Shown in pieces: positions 1 to 12,200 of a DNA stretch of 64,000 nt. The translations under genes and the position numbers were made by a program. The notes below the pieces were generated by a model. The model saw only the letters and a list, made by a program, of their open reading frames with translations, ran no database searches and was not told the origin of the DNA. Each line of letters starts with the position of its first letter. Position 1 is the stretch's first letter. The DNA comes from Ciona savignyi (taxonomy: Eukaryota; Chordata; Ascidiacea; Phlebobranchia; Cionidae): positions 4,975,577-5,039,576 of the forward strand of contig CH003412.1 in the NCBI GenBank assembly GCA_000149265.1, read 5' to 3'.

Positions 1-2541
1 CGTGGACGGTTTATTAGCCACTAAATTTTAACCCAGAATTACTAAATTCAGAAAATGTCTGTTTTAATGGACCTATATCGAAACTTTTACGATGTTTGTT
101 TATCCGGTCTGGTTTTACTCCAGCCTAACTCAATTCCCCGCGAGGTTCTTGTATTTTCCCGTGTCTGGTTTCAAAAGATCAAGTTCAAGTTAGATAATGG
201 CTTTTAGCAACACTCAAACACACGTTGATATAACTGTAGGAATAATTTGACTTCAGAAGCGAAATTTTCAAAGTACCAGGAAAATATTGTAACGTTATGT
301 AATGTGCTTTAAATACGATAATTAAACTAGTTTTGTAGTAAATCCGTGGTGTTGTAATTATTCAATATGTACCGCATGTTGTTCTTATCAGTTATTACAG
401 GTTTCATATGACTCCCCCTTCACACGGTTGTAAAACCGCGGAGCATGACGTTTTCAGGACTTCCCTTTTCCCCTATACTGCCATGCCTCTTTGTTTTCGA
501 TCATGAATTAATGTCATACAGTTTTAGAACCGTGGCTCCTGCAGTAAACAGCTCAGAGAAGCCGAGTTTGGTGTTTATTAAGTCGTGCCCGATTATATTG
601 AATTAATGATCATATGCGTTTTATTGTATCTGCATTTAATCAAGAATAAAAGAACCTTCCGATATTGGATCGCGAGTCACAAATTAGTACAGGTAGAGCA
701 GAAGGCCCTAATAATATATAAATACGTAATAATATATGAATACGCTACAGCTTAGTATGTAATTTTTACATTTCCATTGTAAATGAAGCAGAAATTTTGA
801 GAAGAAAATCATAAGTGTTAAAGATGAGTGTTAAAAACTTGTTTTTTAAATCTGCATATATAGTTTGATGTGACGAAGACAGCAATGGTGCATCAGTATT
901 CTAAGATGTGTATGTAAATTGAAATTGCTGGATTCACAAACGCGCCTGCGCTCTGCCGGATATTTGTTTGTTTCGTCATAATATAAGCGAACGCTCAGTT
1001 GCCAGCTTATCAGCAGCACATACCTCTCGACGATGGTGTGTGGTATATCTTGAACGCAATATCAGCGAACGTGCATACGGTACAGTACATTTCTATTGTA
1101 AAACTATTCCTGCGATTTGTTCATAACTGAAAGTAACATTACATAATTCAATGCATATTCCATGTGTTGAATATCTGGCTAGTATTAACGTCGGCCTATA
1201 TAGCATCATAGAGAATAAACGCTACCGAAGCAATATGTTGCAAAATGGAAGTTATCCCATCAATATTTGAACACAAGTAATTGGAAAACTTTCATATCGG
1301 AGCAAATATTGGGGTCATTTTGTATACTAAGTCATTGCGACATTTGCAGAATATATTCAGATAGTTGTTTGTGTAAATTATAAAGAGGCTGTTATAGCTT
1401 GTGTGACACCCACATTTTTGGCGCGCATGCATTATACCCGAAACTTCCCAGGAAGCTAGCTAATTGTTATTTACCCGGGTGTTTACAGAGAATAAGTTCC
1501 ACAAAACTACTTCGTTGCTAAATGAAGCTCCTTTCGTGGTAGTTTTTTTACACATATTGATAGGGATATTTACAAAATGGAGTTTATATCCAGTTAGTCT
1601 TGCGTCCTACGTGTTGGGCAAAAGAAGGTAAGGAATTTGAGATATATTTACCATCTTGGATCCATTACTTTGTCTGTATGTTGTTGGAGAGGCCCTAAAA
1701 GTATTAAAAACCTAACCGTCGCTCTCCTATATACTGGCCATACTTGCTTAAGTTTTGTAACAGAATGCTTTGAGGTTAAATAATAAGTCTTACGCGAATG
1801 GCATGTTAGAGTAAAACATTTAGCTTTTTCTGTAGTTTAAACTAGTTATAATATTATATAGCCTGTGTTTGTTCAGCTGCTAAATTTTAAGTATTGCCAG
1901 CTTAAGTCACGTATTACAAATCTAAATGTACGCTGGCTTTATGTGTTTAATTTCTGAAAAAAGCAATCAGCATTGACTTTACTTAATTCTTTCACGCACC
2001 TTTAATTAAGTAAACAATTGGAAAGTTAACTGAAGCAAAATGCCGTTACACCTTATTGTTAAGATTACAACAAAAGTCTTAACAGCGCCATTCTTTTATT
2101 GTACCAAGCCGCCAATTGTCTGTGCTGTTTTATTTGTAGTTTTAAATAGTATAGTACAGGACCTGAGTTTTCCAACTAGAATTTCCAATATTATAAAAAG
2201 CGTTGGTGCTATCAGATTAGGAAAACCGGCCGGAGCTTGTTCAAATAAACGTCCAACAAAAGAGTAATAAAGTTGCCCTATAAAGTAATTTGAACCTGGG
2301 TTGTATTCCTTTATTCCGTGCTTGTATATGCGACAGTTGGTTTATAGAAGGAAGGTATATGGTAGTTGAATGTCACTTACAAACGGAGTTTAAATTAGTC
2401 ATGTCGTCATGTCGTAACAGGAATGCTAACCGTTATTATACTTTAACTGTGCTGGGCTCGTACATTTTTTACACGGCATACCGTCAATGAATTACCCGTA
2501 CAGTTTTGTCGGCCTTACGGCTATTGGCAGACTTATTTGTA
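1..2541. other. Gene-free 5' part of the window
   Basis: I see no exon with family resemblance and no repeat shared with the rest of the window. The only longer reading frame is at 2040-2267, listed separately. The stretch may hold upstream exons or the promoter of the fucosyltransferase gene, but nothing in the sequence proves that. Confidence 0.5.
2040..2267 (+). other. Short open frame with one hydrophobic segment, status unknown
   Basis: This 75-codon ATG-started frame encodes a basic N-terminus, a hydrophobic stretch (around residues 25-41, with VCAVLFVVL) and a basic C-terminus. Type II Golgi enzymes such as fucosyltransferases start with a short tail plus membrane anchor, and the catalytic exons of such an enzyme begin about 2.3 kb downstream on the same strand. 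The frame could therefore be a first exon. No splice donor clearly joins it to the next exon, so it may equally be a chance frame. Confidence 0.12.
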
Positions 2542-2549
2542 TGTATAGA

Positions 2550-2999
2550 CAGGCCCGGTGCTAGCAACCGCGGGGCCCAATTAGAAATGTGATGGCGGGG
2601 CCCCCTACTCTTCATAGCAAAATTAATGGGTGTTTATATATCATAAAATACATACCAGTACACACAAACTACAAACATAGACATTTAATACTTGCTATAA
2701 TAAACAAATTAAAGGTGAATGCTTATTTACGATATATTGTTTTACTTCCAAACTTATATATTGTTTAGCAACCATATTTATTATGACGTAACAGGCAGAC
2801 ACAGAAATATAAATTTGACTTAGTTACGATGCATAACAAATTGATATTATGAGAAAGAATATTATTTCATTTTTTATTTTACGTTTCAGTAGTATTTTAA
2901 ACCTCGTAATACAGAACGAACCTCGCTAGCGCGGGGCCCCTTCAAGGTGCGGGGCCCAATTTTGATCTAATCGGTCAAATCGGCCTAAAACCGGCCCTG
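2550..2999. mobile_element. hAT-type non-autonomous element (MITE), copy 1
   Basis: This 450-bp element has imperfect terminal inverted repeats (CAGGCCCGGT at the left, ACCGGCCCTG at the right) and contains several GGGGCCC blocks near each end. It is flanked by a perfect 8-bp target duplication, TGTATAGA, at 2542-2549 and 3000-3007. An 8-bp duplication with CAGG-type ends is typical of the hAT superfamily. It has no coding capacity. A second copy lies at 21024-22026. Confidence 0.85.
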
Positions 3000-3007
3000 T
3001 GTATAGA

Positions 3008-4374
3008 CTACCTACACACTGAGGAAAAAGCAAATAACGTACATTATCTAACCACTTTCCCAACTTTGAATATTCATTAGTGTTACTGTTGTGATATACT
3101 TATTTACCCTTATGATGCAATCATTATTTAGTCTTCGTTACATTTTCTCGTTTTATCCCGACTTGTTCGTTTAAATTTCAATAATGGTAATTATTTAAGC
3201 CTTTCGGTAAGACCCAGCGAAACTACTTCGTGTGAACGATTCCTAAAAATAGTTGGCAAACGGCCCCTCCTACGTCCCTACTTTCCGGCAAAGGTCCAGG
3301 TTGAGCACAGAACGACTTGGTCGGTTTAGTCCGTAGTTACTTAAGCGGTAAAGGAACTGAACCATCATATCCGCTATTGTTATTATTGTTAAATATAATA
3401 AGCCAGTAATAATTAATAGTATGTATAACTACCCTGATGATAGTATTCTGCATTGGTACTCGTTGATTTTAAAGTTTAAACTTTTAAGGCTGCTGTTCCA
3501 TATAAACGAAATTTGCGGGTAAAATGATAAATATTCCTGTAGTACCAAAATATATGAAATTACCTTAAACTAAATACAGATTCTCTGTTCAAGCCTTTTG
3601 ATGTGATATTTTATTGCTCATTTTTAATTTAGACGCTAAAACTTGCTTTGGTAACGCCGTTCTGTCTTATGTCGCCCAGGTCAAGAGGGTTATATTTTAG
3701 CGTTAGGGCATTTATGTTTAACCGGTGGAACCAACTGTAGACAATGGGAAAAACTCTATCAGAAAATGAAAAACTTATTTTTATCGCTGTGGTCAAATGT
3801 AGGGTTGGTTGAGTGGTAAAGACTAGTATTAGCGTCAGGATAAGTCGGGTTCCTTCTTCACTTCTTGTACATATCAATCGTCGTAGTTTAGAAAACGCCG
3901 AATGGATTATTACACTGACCAGGGTATACTAGACGTATTCACGGTATCGACAGCTATAAAGTGTTTCTGTGTACCTTTTTAACCAAGCCTTGCTTTTAGA
4001 TGTTTAGTACATGCGTTGTGCGATTGTCTCGGTTGTATAAGAAGCAGATATTTACACTGGTTAGTACTATACTATTCTTGGTTTGCATTTGCTGTGCGTT
4101 GTATTTGGACTTTGAAATTCCCGCTGACATCAGAAAAACGTTGAATAATGACGTCCAAGCTCCCGCCTCAAGGTAAACATCAGTGTTTGTCATTTAATCG
4201 TTTAAATGAAATTAGTTTCAAGCGGGACAAGTTATAAATTGGTACACCAAAACGACTACACATTTAATATGTTTCCCTTGGACCTAGTGAAATTTACCGC
4301 CTTAACCTATATTAGAACAATTAGTTACCTAGGACGAAACGATTATTTTTAAGACGGTACAATGACTCTGATTA
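3008..4374. other. No gene recognised
   Basis: AT-rich DNA between the MITE and the first recognised fucosyltransferase exon. The frames on the minus strand here show no family features. Confidence 0.4.
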
Positions 4375-4460
4375 CCCGACGATGGGTGCGACGTAATTTG
4401 ACGACCGGCTTTTGTGTTACCACGTCATGGGTTTTCCCATTCACTGATATAACATGAGTA
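4375..4460 (+). repeat. 3' fragment of the tRNA-like SINE
   Basis: Holds the 3' core of the SINE (CCCGACGATGGGTGCG followed by a GGGTTTTCCCATTCAC block). It sits directly upstream of the first recognised fucosyltransferase exon and is probably intronic. Confidence 0.6.
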
Positions 4461-4497
4461 TCGTGCGTGTTATTTATAACGCGACTAAAAATTCCAG

Positions 4498-7400
4498 AAA
4501 CCAACTCATAATACTTTCGTGGCGGAGACCTTGGGGCCAAAACTGGAAGGGTCACCCTGAAGGTCAAAGTGTTAGAAATTGTATTCTAACTTATGACCGT
4601 AGCAGAATACGTGATGCAGCTGCCGTTGTCTTTCATTACACAGCCCTGGACGATGAACCTATACCGTGGACACATTATCGGTAGGAATAGGTGCTAAGTT
4701 TAGTTAAATTTATTTCGTATAATGACAAAAATGACAAAATTTAAGTCGTGGATCTTGGTAAACATTTGGTTACAATTTAAAAAAGGCTTACGTTAATATA
4801 TGACCAATTAAGTGATAAAAATCCAACTGACTTGCTTTAAATGTGTTTTAAAAGTGTGTTTTTTTAATTGCAAGTTAAGGCTAGTAAAGTACAAATGACC
4901 AAACGTGTAGTTAAAATCAAGAGTTTGTATTGGTACACGCTACTGAACCACTAAGTTGGTAAATAATTATTTCATCCGAAATCAATGTTTACACAATGAC
5001 AACATCGTTACATCAAATTACACGGAAATATGGTTAAGTCTTAAGTGCCTTGTATGTTCAGGACAATATTTTTACTTAACAAGGATTCTTTTGACTTATT
5101 TCATCCGATACATCCCATTTATTTCGCCTTAAATAGTAAAAGCCTTATTACATACAGTTTACAATAGCGGGGATTATAGGTTGTTTGGCCCACGTAGTAT
5201 GACTATCGTTAAGCGCGTTGTTGGTCTGCAGATAAAAGGTTGATGAAATAGGCCAAAAGGTTGATAAAATAGGAACCAATCTGAAGCTATATACATTTGT
5301 TTCTAAGTTGGGAACTAAAAAAAATCCATTACCATAGTAATCTCTCCTGTAAACTGTATTATCTGAAAAATTATATCCCGCCGGTTAGTGTGGCGGTTAA
5401 GTGCGTCGCCTTTCAATCGAAAGGTTGCAGGTGCGAAACTGGTCGCTAGCTGGTCGGTTGTGTCCTTGAGCAAGGCACTTTACGGACATTGCCTGAACCC
5501 AGCGGATTAATGGGTTCTACCAAATTGAAGGAACGTGTCTATCATATACAACACGCTGCAATAGCTCCGGTACCCGATGGGTTGGCGCGAGGTGATCTGA
5601 CGATTGCCCATCTGTTAACCCCCCTTGGTTTTCCCATTCAAGGGGATAAACATTAATTTCCTATCCTATCTTAAATACAATGCTTGGTTGAGATTACAAA
5701 GGAAGTGTTCTGTTTTAATCCAACCCCAATAAATGTCAGTATAGGTAATACCACTGTTTAAGCAATTTATAAGTAAGTTGCTTGCTAAGGTGAAAAAACA
5801 TAACTGTGTTATATCTTACCCAGAAAACCAAGTCAGTACTTCGTGTTTTGGGCCGACAAAGGCCCAGCTTACATCCGAAATAGCGAAAATAGACATCCTA
5901 ACAAATTCAATCGCGCTTTCATCAACTGGACCATGTCTTACCGGTTGAATTCAGACATTTTCTATCCGTACCTGGGAATGAAGATGGCGCAAGTTATATT
6001 CTCAAGAGGAACAGATTTCGTTGACTCAATTATGCCGAGGAAAAAAAGACTCGGGGTAAAATTGTGTTCTGTGTGTTGGCTTTGTGAATTTTGTGTTATA
6101 TTGTTTAGTTAGACAATATATAACCTAGATCTATAACCCAAGTAACCTAGATCTATAACAGCAGTCTGAGCAGTGATCTCTAAGTTCGATCGGATTAGTC
6201 GGTACTGGGCCACACCGGCCGCATATTTAACTTCAATTTTTTTGTTTAATTTTTATGTTGCATATAATTATTTTACATTCAATTATTTTGCAAGTTACTT
6301 GAAGTTCTTTGGTTTAATAATGCATACTTGTGACGTCACAAAGTCGCTTGTTAGCATCCTAGACACGCTACTGTATATAGTCTCCAGTAAAAATAATCAA
6401 CATCATTCTGCAAAATTATCGAATCTTTTTCTCCGTCGGTTATTATGGCGGATAAGTGCGTCGCCTTTCAATCGAAAGGTTGCAGGTCCAAAACTGGTCG
6501 CTAGCTAGTCGGAATTGTGTCCTTGGGCAAGGCACTTAACGAACATTGTCTAAACCCAGCGGATTAATGGGTTCTACCAAATTGAAGAAATGTCTCATTT
6601 ATACAACACACTACAATTGCTCCGATAACCCGACGGTGGGCGCGACTTGATTTGACGATTGCCCATGTGTTAACCTCCTTGGGTTTCCCATTCATCGGGA
6701 TAAACATGAATATCCTATCCTATCCTTACCAGTCCAAAGGGTTAAACCAGTTTGGGGACCACCGTATTACAGTTGATTGATTGTTAAATAATTTATAGCC
6801 GTCTTGGTGAGAAGCTGGGATTTTTCAACCTATATCGTAGGAGATCTCGTGCCCACAGTCGAGTTGCTGATGCTATGATAGTCTGTAGAATACTGCATTA
6901 TTTTACCTCGTTGTTGGAAAGTTTTTTACCGCTTTATATCAACAGATTTGGTTCGTAAAAGATTGCAACTTTCTAAGAGGGTCTCGATTGAGAATGAAAC
7001 TGGTCAACCAACTTACCGAAGCTGGATTGAAATTAGATCTCTATGGTTGGTGCTACGGAAATCAGAATGCTTATAAAAAACTGAGCCAAGATGTTTTGGA
7101 TTCCTACAAATTCTACCTCGCTTTTGAAAACTCTGAACACTGTATTGATTATTTAACCAGCGAGTTTTGGGAACAGGCGATTTACAAGGGCAGGGTCCCG
7201 GTTGTATGGGGCCCCAGCAAAAAAACGGTGATGCGCCTAGCCCCTCCAGGATCGTTCATCCACGCAGAGGACTTTGAAAGTCCGGCCAAGCTCGCTGCTC
7301 ATCTAATGTACCTGGATACGAACGAAGAGGCGTACAGAAAGTATTTTAAATGGATGGAGAAACCAGACAGCGAAACAATACGCATAAGCCAACTTTATAC

Positions 7401-7521
7401 ACTTACAGCCGAACACCTGCTTTGCAATAAACTGCAAAACAAACCGCGTCGAAAAGTAACAGGAGATATTTCTTATTTTCACTTCGGTGTAGATTGGGAA
7501 ACTTGTATTGACTTGGAGTAA
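4498..7521 (+). CDS. Alpha-1,3-fucosyltransferase (GT10 family), N-terminus not found
   Basis: Three exons join in frame: 4498-4680, 5824-6055 and 6946-7521 (about 330 residues). GT10 enzymes transfer fucose from GDP-fucose to GlcNAc in N-glycans or Lewis-type glycans in the Golgi. Exon 1 carries the LTYDRSRIRDAAAVVFHY block; exon 2 carries KPSQYFVFW and FINWTMSYRLNSDIFYPY; exon 3 carries the GDP-fucose signature (FYLAFENSEHCIDYLTSEF, then WEQAIYKGRVPVVWG). Splice phases match at both junctions (CG|A giving Arg, then GGG|ATT). The first listed exon starts after an attccag acceptor in phase 2, so at least one upstream exon with the membrane anchor is missing from the model. Both introns hold a SINE copy in the same orientation. 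The frame ends at TAA, and the gene converges on GALNT2. The family is secure, the subfamily is not. Confidence 0.85.
5376..5665 (+). repeat. tRNA-like SINE, full-length copy
   Basis: The head resembles a tRNA (GTGGCGGTTAAGTGCGTCGC and a B-box-like AGGTGCGAAACTGG). A conserved core follows (CCCAGCGGATTAATGGGTTC), and the copy ends in TATCC-type units. It lies in a fucosyltransferase intron. Confidence 0.8.
6432..6726 (+). repeat. tRNA-like SINE, full-length copy
   Basis: Same family and orientation as the copy about 1 kb upstream, with the tail ATATCCTATCCTATCC. It lies in the last fucosyltransferase intron. Confidence 0.8.
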
Positions 7522-9275
7522 AACACAAGAGAAATATTTACCTTTAAAAAATGTTTACCTCAACTTGCCCTAATTCTAGATTGATCAATAGTATAGATTG
7601 TAGTTATTCGCTGTCTTTGAGTTCCGTTTTTTTAAGTGTGTTTTTATTTCAAGTTCATTGAAATGTAAATTGTTCGTTTTATTTTTATACATTTATTTAT
7701 CCTATATATCCTTTTTTCATTTTTTTGTTTAAATTTAAGTCGCAGAGCGTGATAAAATTAAAAATCTGATAATTTATCTTAGCACAAATAGCAACTTTAA
7801 ACTTTTGATTTTGTCGGACCGCTTAGCAGATTCATTGAGTGAGTCACTACACATTCCACAAGGTATTTGTCGGACGATGTGTGTTTTAAAACTCGGGGAT
7901 AAACATTATTATTATATTTAAATATAACAGTCTTATAGTTCTATCAACTTGGTTGAGGACATGTAGTAGGTTTTGTAACAAAAGCCTGGGTGTTTTAACG
8001 AACGGCGGTTTGCGCATTCGGTACGTTAAGCACGAGATACAGACACTATTGTGTCCCCCGTCCCAATTAATTAAACATTTAGTAAAGTAAAAACAATATT
8101 ATACTAATGTAATAGAAAAAAATGTACATTGAGCAAGAGAAATAGACGCCAAAAATAAGTAAATACCTCGCTTAGACCGTATGGAGAATCCAAGAGATTA
8201 TTTAATGCAATCGAATTTAAAGTGGCGAATGAGTTTGAAAGATTAGTTTCCGTCGTTTGTTGCTGCCAAATAATATCATGAAAGCTCCGAAACCAACCTT
8301 TTTAGAAAACTTGTCGGCAAATATTGAAGTTATAATATTTGGATAATCAAATATTGACTTACAGTGTTTACGAGTATTCTATACAACTGGGTTGGAAATA
8401 ATGAAACGTATTTTGTACAAGAATACGGTTATAAACCTCGTGCCAACAGTCGAGTGGTTGGTTTTTACGATAGTACATCTAAATTTTGTATTCGGGAATG
8501 TAAACGGTCGGTTGTAGATAGGATATTTATGTTTATCCCCGTAAATGGGAAAACCAAGGGGGTTAACACACGGGCAATAATCAGTTCACCTCGCGTCTAC
8601 CGTACTGTCGGGTAACCGGAGCTATTGTAGTGTGCTGCGTATGATTTCCTTTAATTTGGTAGAACCCATTAATCCGCGAGGTTTAGGCAATGTCCGTTAA
8701 GTGCCTTGCCCAAGGACACAACCAACTACCTAGCGACCAGTTTCAAATCTGCAAACTTTCGATTGAAAAGCGACGACTAAACCACCAGACCAACCGGTAG
8801 GACAAATAGTTTAAACTTTGCGAAAGAAATAAGTAAACAACAACGATTTTAAGATTTTCTATATTTTATTAGCACAATGAGAAGCTAATAAGAGCTCGTT
8901 GTTCAAGCTAAAGCTAAAACTCCATTAAAACACTGTGTTCAGTAGGGGGCAGCAGAGAATAAAATCTTTCGGCAAAAATAAATAATTTTTCAAAGTTGTG
9001 TCTAACAAAGACTGCAAACTATTGCAGACGAATCCAAGGTAAATTTCTCTATTGCACTTTCCCTACACTGTAACAAAACAGAAATGTACCGCAAAAAAAT
9101 TGTTTCTATGTTCTAAGTGCGACTGCTGTGACGTCATCAAAGTACGACGTCACGAATTAGTAAAGCAGCGTTGATTAAGTATGGCTTGTATCAGCTGAGC
9201 GCGGCGATGATGAAATAAGGGTGGTATGATGACGAATCAAAGACGTCATTGGTAGTGACGTAATAATTCCCTAAA
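7522..9275. other. Convergent intergenic region (fucosyltransferase / GALNT2 3' ends)
   Basis: Both neighbouring genes end here. The stretch holds 3' UTR sequence and one reverse-strand SINE, and I see no further gene. Confidence 0.5.
8512..8810 (-). repeat. tRNA-like SINE, reverse copy
   Basis: The complementary strand reads the tRNA-like head near 8800, then the core, then the tail near 8515 (seen on + as GATAGGATATTTATGTTTAT). Confidence 0.75.
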
Positions 9276-12200
9276 TTAAGACTCGCCCATGGTGAACCTC
9301 CACTGCTGAGTTCGGCTATGGTTGCACTTGGATAGGACGATCCCAGTTTCTTGCTCATGACTACTGTCCAGGCAGTACATGGACTTGAATAATCGGAGCT
9401 GGCTTTTGTTTTGCTCGAATTTCTAAAGAAAGTACAATTTAATGTGGTTATATGGGGCACAAAATGTCGAACATAGATAAAGCGGGGCTTTTTATAAACG
9501 AGCATATAAATGAATCAACCATTCACAAATTGGAATAGCTAAAGCAACTAGACTGTAGGTGCAAGGAACATTACTCTACCCGCGGATAAAGTGTGGGTTT
9601 CCATCCGCAAAGATATAAATGAAACAAATATCCACTCACTGTGATAGCTTAAGCAACTCGACTGTGGCTGTGGGTATAACGTGTATTGCGACACTAATGG
9701 ATAAAGCCAGTCTTTCCAATAAAAAGATATATATAATTTAACCATCCACACATTGCAATAGCTACAGAAACTAGACTATGGATAGTATACACAAAATGTT
9801 AAACGATAGGGGGCGGGCACGGGTGCCACCAGAGAGTTATTTTTCATGGCACGTCGCGTGATTTGACGCGAACGCAAAATCTAAACTAAAAGCATGTGCA
9901 AACTTAAACTGTCTATAATAAAACTTCAAATGCCTATAAAATGTACAAAAATAGTAATAAAATAAACTTCTCCTTATCCGATTACAGATATTCAAATTGG
10001 GTAGTCGACTATAGTAACCATACATAATAATGTTTGGCACGCGGAGTTGATTTCATTATGATAATATTTATAAAAAGGTTGCCGACCCCTGACATACGAG
10101 GATATCACTAACCTGCAGAATATTGTTGACGTCACAATGCATTAATTTTACGACGCTTCCCTCTCTACTGCCCTCTCCGGCGGTGAAACAAAGTTCTTGA
10201 TGACGTATTTGCATTTCTTTGTTCATGGAGAACTCCTGTGACGTAATACCCTATAATGTGACGTCATATATATAATGATTTGGAGGCACAACAGCCTTAT
10301 ACTATTATTTCGTCCATGTTTAAAATATAACCGCCGCTACAAAATCCAAATCTCATAATCTTATTCAGCAGTTTAAAAACAGTTTTTATTGGGTTGTCAT
10401 AAAGTGGTTTGTGATCTATTTCACATTAAATTCCCATCCGGTTTGCTAAGTCAGTTAGAGTGTCAGCGTTTTGCAAGCAAAACACAGGTTGTGGCTCCAA
10501 AATTGCTGCAGCTTCATCGGCTGTACTAGGAAAAGGCACTTAAGAATTGAGTGAACCAGCGGATTAATGGGTTGATCTAACATAACAGAAGTGTCTAGAA
10601 TTAGATCATTAACAGCAAAAATTGAAATGTCCGTTTGCGAATGTATGCATTTTTAATCCGGTGGTATAAACGTCCGTATCCAAATAAAACCATAGAAACG
10701 CGACAAAAATCGAAGAGAACGAACCTGGTTTCCTCCCGCATCATGGCACTCGTACAACCCGACATTACCGTTCAACACGTGACCCAGCGTATCGATGCAC
10801 TGCCCGTTGCCCTGTTTTATCGAACCGAACGAAACCGCTTCTTTGCCAGGCACTCTGTGTGAAGTCGGGGGTGGTTACGTCACAGTTTTAATGACGGTCG
10901 TTATTTTGGTTTATCTTATGTTTAACTTTATTCATTGTATACTGTGATGAAAATACAAAAAAAGAGGTTCGTTAATATTATTTAGTTTATATTATTTTCC
11001 GAATAATGCGTAGGTAATCACAAAAAATCAAATCCAAAAAAATGCTCGCGACTTTAAAGATAAATCAAAATAAAAAAGTCTTAAACGCAACAAGCAGTGC
11101 TACGTAGGAACACAGGAAACCAATAGGATTTCCGAGATCTTTAAATCGAACCAACCTCAGTTCGGGATAGACGTTTTCGAGGTACCAGCTAAACGGTTTG
11201 CATTGGTTCCTTCGTCGAATCTCGAGCCGATCCTCGATGCTAAGAAAAGGAAGCTGTCAATCAAACTCGGAGGGAAACAGTCCAGATGGGAACATCATTC
11301 GTTCAGAGCTTTTGTTTCTACGCGTTTTTTGCAAGTGTGTTCACCCCCGGGCAAGCCCCATAACAGCAACCCCATAGCCAGTATTTACAGTAAAACCCGA
11401 AACCTAGTTTTTTTAGTTTAATAAAATGGATCTTTGGAAATAACAAAATCTACAAAACCGTGTCGACTTAAGTAAAATCAAAGAGACCACGACACACAAT
11501 GATAAACTAAATATAAGCACAGTTGGTTTATTAGAATTCGCTCATTGTTTTATAGTTTATAGATAGACAAGACAGGTTACAGTTATGTTCATTCCAATGT
11601 ATAAAAAAACAAAGAAAAAGTTATCACACATGCAATCGTCAGAATACCTCGCGCCCACAATTGAGTTCCCAAAGCTATCCAAACCAGTGGTTACCCAACC
11701 TATTTTGTTACACAAACCCTTAATCGTTGGGAGAGTCCAAAAATATTCAACTTACTCTCCGAACGGGACCATCCTAGCAGAAGGCACAGCTGCGTAGTAG
11801 TATTCCTTGTAATCGTCCATCCATACTTCGGCTGCGCGTCGGGTGTTCCTGTACAACCATTATTTATAAGTATGATGACACAATAGGTTTGGTGCAGTCA
11901 CAAAAAAGGGTGTAAAATGAACGCAAAAATCAATTTTGAGAACGATATCATACTAAATTTAATGACGTTTGATTTAGATGACTGCACAAATGCACGTCAT
12001 AATAGACGTTGTTACCGGGTGAAGACGTTGCCACTACCGCCGGGGAAGGTGTAAGGATGCTGCTTTCTAAACACGTGACCCACTCTGCTGCACGGTATGA
12101 TCTCCAATCGACCACCACACTGCCACACTCGGAAGGATATCTCTGCAGTGATGACGTCATCAGTAATGTCAAATTTCGACGTCATTAAAGATGTTACAAA

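Noticed and set aside
5376..5460. Genuine tRNA gene
   Set aside because: The tRNA-like head does not form a convincing complete tRNA, and it recurs with the same 3' core and TATCC tail at many sites: a SINE.
6173..6508. 111-codon plus-strand open frame
   Set aside because: It lies in the last fucosyltransferase intron and runs into a SINE head; no family features.
10635..10862. Plus-strand open frame
   Set aside because: Shadow of the GALNT2 lectin exon at 10725-10854.
11156..11421. 72-codon plus-strand frame at 11203-11421
   Set aside because: Antisense to the GALNT2 exon at 11156-11239 and its intron; no independent features.
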